Positions 54,101 through 58,297 of a stretch of 58,297 bases of DNA are shown piece after piece (position 1 is the stretch's first letter; each line of letters opens with the position of its first letter). Source of the DNA: Rhodoferax sp. (lineage in GTDB: Bacteria > Pseudomonadota > Gammaproteobacteria > Burkholderiales > Burkholderiaceae_C); contig JANXVI010000128.1 of NCBI GenBank assembly GCA_025351745.1, forward strand, positions 1 through 58,297. The letters are read 5' to 3'. Below the pieces are notes generated by a model. That model had not been told where the DNA came from and did no database searches. It worked only from the letters and a program-made list of their open reading frames with translations. Both the position numbers and the translations under genes were made by a program.

Positions 54101-54868
54101 CACATCGATGAAGCGCGCCTTGTCATTGCGGACCAGCACACTGACCTCGGGTGTGTCGAGATAAACCGTGTCGCGTGCGTAGCGGGGCAACGGCGTGAAG
54201 CGTGCCCGCCAAACCCCATAGGTTGGCGTGGACAAGGGCCTGTCTTCGCGAACCCACTGTGGGTAGCCACCCTCCAGCACGTGGCAGGGCAGGCCCAGCC
54301 GTGCGCGCTGCTCGCAGACTTCGCCACTGCGCTTGCCCGAGTCGCAGACGAACACGACTGGCACGCCATCCTCTGGTGGCTTGCGTACACCCAACAACAG
54401 GTCGGCATAGCGCAGGTTGATGGCACCGGGCAAATGCGTGACTTCAAACTCTTCGGGTTCGCGCACATCGACGAGGTGCAAGGGCGTACCACTGTTCATG
54501 CGGGCCGCCAACTCGGCACTGGTTAGCGTGGGCGCTGCGAATGCCCGTTCCCAATCGGGGGGCTTGCGCCACAAATTGGTCTCCAGCCGGCGGCTGTCAG
54601 CGCTGACATGGCTGGCATATTGCCAAACATTGAGCAGGATGGCCAGCATCGCCACCGTGCCGAAAACAGACAGCCAACGGCTGGCGTGTGCACTGGCGCC
54701 AGAGCTACGGCGGCGCAAACGCAGCAAGGCGGCACCCGACATGGCCGCCAGCAAGCCCGCAATTTGCGCGGCCGAGACGAAGGCGTTGATGACCAGGTCG
54801 GGCGACGGAATGGCGTAAGCCGGCATCGCGCAAACCAACAGAGCGGACATAAATAGTTTCAGGCGCAT
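51104..54868 (-). CDS. Membrane protein fusing two rhodanese domains to a dikinase / rifampin-phosphotransferase-like module
   Basis: A 1254-residue protein. It has a signal-like N-terminus (LKLFMSALLVCAMPAYA), membrane helices near 30-50 and 65-85, rhodanese 1 (about 117-212, active-site VCDSGKRSG, Cys175) and rhodanese 2 (about 240-322, AACYDNRS, Cys299). Further helices follow at 375-390 and 440-505. An ATP-grasp domain (about 545-810) has YAVRSSGIAEDTAAQSMAG. The middle domain (GHRAVHDWELSEPRYCEDP) resembles rifampin phosphotransferase acceptor domains. It ends in a phospho-histidine domain (LAHLAILAREKDMPAVFG, His1211). The PEP/pyruvate TIM barrel of PpsA/PPDK is missing. ATG 54868 is chosen because it opens the signal peptide. 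Substrate unknown. Confidence 0.82.
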   Translation of the reverse strand: MRLKLFMSALLVCAMPAYAIPSPDLVINAFVSAAQIAGLLAAMSGAALLRLRRRSSGASAHASRWLSVFGTVAMLAILLNVWQYASHVSADSRRLETNLWRKPPDWERAFAAPTLTSAELAARMNSGTPLHLVDVREPEEFEVTHLPGAINLRYADLLLGVRKPPEDGVPVVFVCDSGKRSGEVCEQRARLGLPCHVLEGGYPQWVREDRPLSTPTYGVWRARFTPLPRYARDTVYLDTPEVSVLVRNDKARFIDVRSPDEFARGHLPDALNLPMRGMASDALTDALVQLPVQPLIAACYDNRSCFHARVLGLKLTRLGQDFRGRYTVPQEFPVPTQIAASGTWPRVQRVLSTAIDKAVEPLARGIAWSAAHVGGLVPSMLMLLLLTRLPLAPLAAKAQRDRRSMRAIADQTARLRAHYADDVFRLQRAVRQLRGQHGLTPWRNLAIAVTTCALTWRLLLGTAMPNVLRGAFAALAAMLMLWLCWDLSAAISLYLLASMALLWLQQRPWAERAAQLRSWWSANRAQLRAQSLAARPLEHCTAADAVGNKAWRQGQMRLVGLPVPHGWVWPAQHTEPAEVDVRAELDTLGLDPHARYAVRSSGIAEDTAAQSMAGVFRSELQLPLQDVPAAMQRVRAFYGMAADAQGKARGGGVIVQVMVEAEFAGVLFTCAPGNAGAMLIEWVAGLGEALASGRATPGALQVGRVSGLLLDVTVPCPLDVGPLVALAQSIERQFGGPQDIEWAFAGGRFYILQARDVVAPPATAEATWDAHACIAQERARLLRLLAPYADRPDAPALVQTDMTADLPWPTPLSLSMLQRIRGDGGSTDRAFERLGLRWQAGPHGTVEVQSAFGQTYVLQALAQASPMGMLASFYLSRSAASLEADFRNSFLPGHQEAMRWREVMDLRALSDAELMTTLQTWTRQFVEVHYVEADIINIAAEFYARASAKALAAKGLSPALVASAASAKEHSAVPTLATHGHRAVHDWELSEPRYCEDPQSFTRHFGVGGMAHIASAHGDGVYTGAAVGTGRKLLHSSLLRAERFVRLKEEAKHALLREWAQIRRLLLVVDQRLVGDSLVFYLELAELPALLGSDKDALLQRARGRRAQVQAFREVVVGPSLSLRELEARTDWLKAYMARGSAAIGSDGLQGQRVSGRQQVTAAVRVLRHADDLVHLRAGEIAVVALADPVWLGTFDRASGLVSEVGGWLAHLAILAREKDMPAVFGVAGALQQLRTGDVVTLGVDGRVRLQERV

Positions 54869-55067
54869 GCCGGCAAGTATCGGACAACCCAAAACGCCAT
54901 TCTTCGGATGCGATACTGGCATTCAACCAATTTGGTGTCCCATCCGTTCTTACCACTACCGCATCGCAACTTTTGCTGGACGCTGGTACGGTAGCAAGTT
55001 CCGATACATCCAAGGCGGTGCGTCGGCCCAACCGCAGTTTCCAGTCACTCCACAGTGCGCAATTCTC

Positions 55068-56999
55068 ATGAAACTTCTCCTGCAAAGCCTTTTTATTGTC
55101 CGCAAAGAAGTCGAATATTTGCTTCTGCACCCCAAGACACTACTTACAAGCGCATTGGTCGTCTTCGTGCCCGCTCTGTACTGCATTCTGTACATTGCGA
55201 GCGTGTGGGATACGGAACAGAAGACCGGTGCGCTACCCGTGGCTGTAGTCAATCTCGACGAAGGCGTGAATTACCGCGACCACACGTTCAACGTAGGCTG
55301 GGAAATCACGACCCGGCTCGAAGACAGCAAGCGTTTTGGGTTCGTGGTGTCCAGCGACGAACAAAAGGCCCGGACCATGGTGCGGCAAGGAAAATTGGCT
55401 TTTGCGGTGATCATTCCTCGCGACTTCAGTGCCAGTGCGGTTCCCGGCGCGGAGGCCGGCGCTGGAAAAGTTGTGGTTTATACGTCCCAGGGCAACAACT
55501 ATGAAACAGCGGCAATTGCCAGACATTTTGCGGAAACGTTGGGAAGCCAGATCAATGAAAACCTGAACGAACGGCGGTGGGAGCTAGTGCTCCACAACGC
55601 TGCGGGCTCCCAACGCAATGTAGACAGCCTGCGCAAAGCAGTCGACAAGTTGCGAGTCAGCGTGCGCGAACTTGGAACCGGTGCAGCGCAAACGTCCACT
55701 GCTGCTCAATCACTGGCCCGTGGCGCGCGCCGTTTGAGCGATGGTGTCGGCCAGATGAGCGCAGGGGCCAAGCAGTTGGGGGGCCCGTTGAGGGCAATGG
55801 ATGCGATATGGCCCAGCAACACCGACCTCAGCGCGTTGACCAATCGGATGAGAGCCTTGATGCAGGGGCACGCAGAAATGGACCGTACGATGGAAGAACT
55901 ACAAAGAGTCTCCCTGCAATTGCGTGAGCGAGCGACGGCGCTAAGAGATGAGGCAAAGAACAGGCGATTCGTAGGGAGCGATGACCCTGACGATTTGGGA
56001 AGGTTTGCGGCCAGTATGACCCAACTCGAAGCGGACATCAAAGCCGCCAATGCGACGCAAAGACAGCTGGCAATAACGGCGACCCGTCTGCGCAACAGCG
56101 TCAATACCCTGGCACGCGACATGCGGGCGATGGGCGCGGATGAACGCACTGTGGCAAGCAAGTTTCCAAAAGAAACTCAGTTCGAAGAGTTGACCCAAGG
56201 TGCGACCGATGTTGCGGCCAGTGCGGCCAATTTGATGGGGAATTCCCAAAGGACAAGCCAGAGCGTCCAACACCTGAATGCGGGTGTGGATCTTTTGGCA
56301 AAGGCGCTACCCGAGCCGGTCGAAAGCCTGGGGGGCAGTGCAGAGGGCTTGGCCAATTCGGTTGAACCCGTTGTGGAAATTGATGCGCCAGTCGAAAACA
56401 GTGGCAGCGGATTTGCGTCCAACATCGTTCCAGGGTCGCTGTGGTTAGGGGCAGCGTTGGCCGCCTACTTGATCCACATACGGGTGCTGCCCCGCCATGC
56501 GCAGTTCTTTTCCCGCCCTGCCAAGGTTGCGGGCAAAATTTTTCTTCCGGCCTGTCTGGTGCTGCTGCAGGCCCTGTTTGTCTTCATTGCCGTACGCTAT
56601 GTTTTGCAGATCCACATCGTTCTGCAATGGGCGTTGGTACTGACGCTGATCATCTCGGCGCTGACGTTCCTGTTCATCGTATTTGCGCTGGCCAAAGCAT
56701 TTGGTGATGCAGGCAGGGGAATTGCCATGTGTCTCTTGGCGGTGCAACTGTCATCTTCGGGTGGCATCCTGCCGGTGGAACTCAGTGGCGGCCTGTTTGC
56801 GCAAATCAGCCCCTGGTTGCCTTTGACCTGGGTCATCGAAAGCATCAAGGCCAGCATGTTTGGCGCCTATGGCGGTGCCTGGAAGCCGCCTTTGACCTTT
56901 GTCGTGCTGGTGGGGCTGGGTGCTTTCGCACTATCGTGCGGAGTGGGCCGATGGCGCTTTGTCAAACCCCCTTACACGCCCGCACGCCCCAGAGGTTGA
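55068..56999 (+). CDS. YhgE/Pip-domain ABC-2-like membrane protein
   Basis: A 643-residue protein with one N-terminal helix (LTSALVVFVPALYCILYI), the YhgE start region (LPVAVVNLDEGVNY), a long periplasmic part (about 60-440) with coiled-coil heptads (LSDGVGQMSAGAKQL; MDRTMEELQRVSLQLRERATAL), and a C-terminal block of five or six helices (LALAKAF, GILPVELSGG). The family is related to ABC-2 permeases and phage-infection proteins and is linked to export or secretion. ATG 55068 is chosen because the upstream frame crosses the neighbouring promoter. Divergent from the rhodanese-dikinase gene. Confidence 0.85.
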   Translation: MKLLLQSLFIVRKEVEYLLLHPKTLLTSALVVFVPALYCILYIASVWDTEQKTGALPVAVVNLDEGVNYRDHTFNVGWEITTRLEDSKRFGFVVSSDEQKARTMVRQGKLAFAVIIPRDFSASAVPGAEAGAGKVVVYTSQGNNYETAAIARHFAETLGSQINENLNERRWELVLHNAAGSQRNVDSLRKAVDKLRVSVRELGTGAAQTSTAAQSLARGARRLSDGVGQMSAGAKQLGGPLRAMDAIWPSNTDLSALTNRMRALMQGHAEMDRTMEELQRVSLQLRERATALRDEAKNRRFVGSDDPDDLGRFAASMTQLEADIKAANATQRQLAITATRLRNSVNTLARDMRAMGADERTVASKFPKETQFEELTQGATDVAASAANLMGNSQRTSQSVQHLNAGVDLLAKALPEPVESLGGSAEGLANSVEPVVEIDAPVENSGSGFASNIVPGSLWLGAALAAYLIHIRVLPRHAQFFSRPAKVAGKIFLPACLVLLQALFVFIAVRYVLQIHIVLQWALVLTLIISALTFLFIVFALAKAFGDAGRGIAMCLLAVQLSSSGGILPVELSGGLFAQISPWLPLTWVIESIKASMFGAYGGAWKPPLTFVVLVGLGAFALSCGVGRWRFVKPPYTPARPRG

Positions 57000-57001
57000 C
57001 C

Positions 57002-57640
57002 TCAGACTTTCTTACCGTTGGCCTTGTTGCGCTCGGTCAACGTGCCGATCAGGCCATCAACACCTTTGCTGCTCATTTCCTGCGCAAATTGGCTGCGGTA
57101 GGTTTCTACCAACCACACGCCCATGACCTTGAGGTTGAAAATCCGCCAACCAGCGCCCAGGCCAGGGGTCTTTTCCAGGCGATAGTCCAACTGGACGGTT
57201 TCACCGCCGCCCTTTATTTCCGCGCGAACGACCACCTCTTTGTCTTCGGCTGCCGCCTTCACAGGCTTCATGCTGATGGTCTGGTCTTTTAACTGTGTCA
57301 AAGCGCCGGCATAGGCGTTCACCAACAAAATCTTGAACTCTTGCTGCAACCGCTGTTGCTGCTCGGGGCTTGCCTGGTTCCAGGCTGGGCCTACCGCCGC
57401 CGCGGTCATGCGCTGGAAATTGACGTTGGGCATGATCCGCGCGTCCACCAGGGCCACCATTTTGGTGGTATCGCCCGCCCGTACGGTCTTGTCGTTCTTG
57501 ACCGTCTCTTGAACGTCGGACAACAGGCGCTTGATCAGGACATCGGGCGCTTCATCTTCAGCGTATGCCATTGGCGGGGCCAGCGAAGCCACGGCGACCA
57601 CCAACAGCGCAAGAGTCTGGCGCAAAAGGGTTTGCTTCAT
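57002..57640 (-). CDS. MlaC-like phospholipid-binding protein (Ttg2D family)
   Basis: A 212-residue periplasmic protein with a signal peptide ending MAYAED. The MlaC/Ttg2 blocks are LIKRLLSDVQETVKN, VDARIMPNVNFQRMTAAAVG, and GWRIFNLKVMGVWLVETYRSQFAQEM. It shuttles phospholipids between the outer and inner membranes. ATG 57640 is used; an alternative start lies 12 bases earlier. mlaFEDB are not adjacent, so it is either a separate copy or an orphan relative. It is convergent with the YhgE-like gene with a 2-base gap. Confidence 0.88.
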   Translation of the reverse strand: MKQTLLRQTLALLVVAVASLAPPMAYAEDEAPDVLIKRLLSDVQETVKNDKTVRAGDTTKMVALVDARIMPNVNFQRMTAAAVGPAWNQASPEQQQRLQQEFKILLVNAYAGALTQLKDQTISMKPVKAAAEDKEVVVRAEIKGGGETVQLDYRLEKTPGLGAGWRIFNLKVMGVWLVETYRSQFAQEMSSKGVDGLIGTLTERNKANGKKV

Positions 57641-57886
57641 ACTATTTTCCACTCGTTTTGCGGCTAGGAAATTACCGCTTCAGCAGAAGTATCGCACCAT
57701 AGTCAAGCGAATCGCGACCGACAGGGCGCGATCTGGCAACCGCAAGTTACAGGCGCTTGCGTGCTGGTATCGATTTGGGAGCCTGTCGGTATCGCGCCCT
57801 GGGCTCAGGCAATTCAAGCGGATGGATCCGTGGGGGCCGATTCCAGAATTGCGGCACAAGCATGTGCTTGGGCAACCTGAAACACT

Positions 57887-58297
57887 ATGAGAGTTACCTC
57901 CCCCTTTGTACGCATCGCTTCTTTCACCGGCATGGCGATCGCCGCCTCGGCCTTGACCGGCTGCTACGTGGTGCCGCTGGACCAGCACCCCCCCACATCG
58001 ACGGTCATCTACGCACCCGCACCGTTCGTGCAAGCACCGGTCACCTTCGCAGCGCGGCTGTATCCGGCCAACGATGCGGCCACCGGCTACGGCATGGTGC
58101 TGGCGGTGGTGACGAACGATCTGAACGGGCGGGGCCACTTCAGCACGAATATCAACGGCGAGAGCTTTTCGGGCGAGGCCACGCGCACAGCCAGCTCACC
58201 GCGCGACGGTGTCGCCAACGGCGCGGGCAACCGCGGCAACTTCATCAACTGCCGTTTCTCGATGAACTCCACCACACAGGGAACCGGCAGTTGCCGC
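57887..58297 (+). CDS. Lipoprotein, partial (cut by window end)
   Basis: 137 codons without a stop, running off the window. It starts MRVTSPFVRIASFTGMA, has lipobox ALTGC (Cys26), and continues with a Pro-rich stretch and a domain with APFVQAPVTFAARLYPAND, TGYGMVLAVVTNDLNG and a cysteine pair near the end (INCRF, GSCR). No function is assigned. It is transcribed away from the MlaC-like gene; the 246 bases between show no clear site. Confidence 0.75.
   Translation, partial: MRVTSPFVRIASFTGMAIAASALTGCYVVPLDQHPPTSTVIYAPAPFVQAPVTFAARLYPANDAATGYGMVLAVVTNDLNGRGHFSTNINGESFSGEATRTASSPRDGVANGAGNRGNFINCRFSMNSTTQGTGSCR

Noticed and set aside
57680-58138. Minus-strand open frame near the window end
   Set aside because: It is antisense to a better-supported plus-strand lipoprotein gene that has a lipobox and runs off the window.

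Overview
The window reads as chromosomal DNA of a betaproteobacterium of the Burkholderiales, most likely Comamonadaceae and perhaps close to Rhodoferax. The basis is high-GC coding sequence, the gene content (cytochrome cd1 denitrification, PuuD-type urate oxidation, urtABCDE) and a dispersed repeat ending in TTCCACGAGGGCTA that I associate with that family. The genus is an inference. I saw no rRNA, tRNA, CRISPR array, phage or transposase gene.

Layout. 1-3.3 kb: yebC, then modABC (molybdate uptake). 3.5-5.4 kb: a metallo-beta-lactamase-fold lipoprotein gene divergent from a lysR gene. 5.6-16.2 kb: one long minus-strand run of ten genes that is the most unusual part of the window. In transcription order it encodes a 54-residue membrane peptide, a CuA subunit, a heme-copper catalytic subunit without the usual helix VI tyrosine, CyoE, SCO/SenC, a cytochrome b-[2Fe-2S]-flavoreductase fusion, an unknown anchored protein, a cytochrome b-2x[4Fe-4S]-FlpD fusion, a second heme-copper catalytic subunit also without that tyrosine, and a CtaA-like gene broken by an in-frame TGA. 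16.4-22.4 kb: a Dnr-like Crp/Fnr regulator, a truncated d1-propeller-like protein, cytochrome c, nirS (cytochrome cd1 nitrite reductase) and a TonB receptor. FNR/DNR-like boxes lie in both divergent promoter regions. NirS makes NO, so the neighbouring heme-copper operon is best read as NO-reductase-like, possibly of the little-studied sNOR type, with two extra soluble-to-membrane electron-entry modules.

22.6-27.9 kb: M13 peptidase, GNAT, PDZ protein, puuD and xdhC. 28.0-34.4 kb: a lipoprotein, then a MacB/Lol-like ABC export set with an outer-membrane lipoprotein-sorting-like protein and a predicted beta-barrel, then a lone cyclic-nucleotide-binding domain protein. 34.6-42.2 kb: ureide catabolism (hiuH, a GntR regulator, puuE, a uraD-allC fusion, an M20 hydrolase, a uric acid/xanthine permease and ureD). 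With xdhC and puuD it describes xanthine to urate to 5-hydroxyisourate to OHCU to allantoin to allantoate to urea. A GTGTATAC palindrome occurs both in the hiuH/gntR promoter and upstream of puuD, suggesting one regulon. 42.2-50.2 kb: a receiver-TPR protein and, convergently, urtABCDE for urea uptake. A 540-bp inverted-repeat island separates urtD from urtE. 50.6-58.3 kb: a small unknown protein, a very large membrane protein joining two rhodanese domains to a dikinase/rifampin-phosphotransferase-like module, a YhgE/Pip membrane protein, MlaC, and a lipoprotein gene cut by the window end.

Repeats matter here. Copies of the Comamonadaceae-type repeat lie inside the reading frames of puuD and uraD-allC and have apparently been domesticated as linker residues. 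A 53-bp GC-rich inverted repeat overlaps the 5' end of a lipoprotein-sorting gene.
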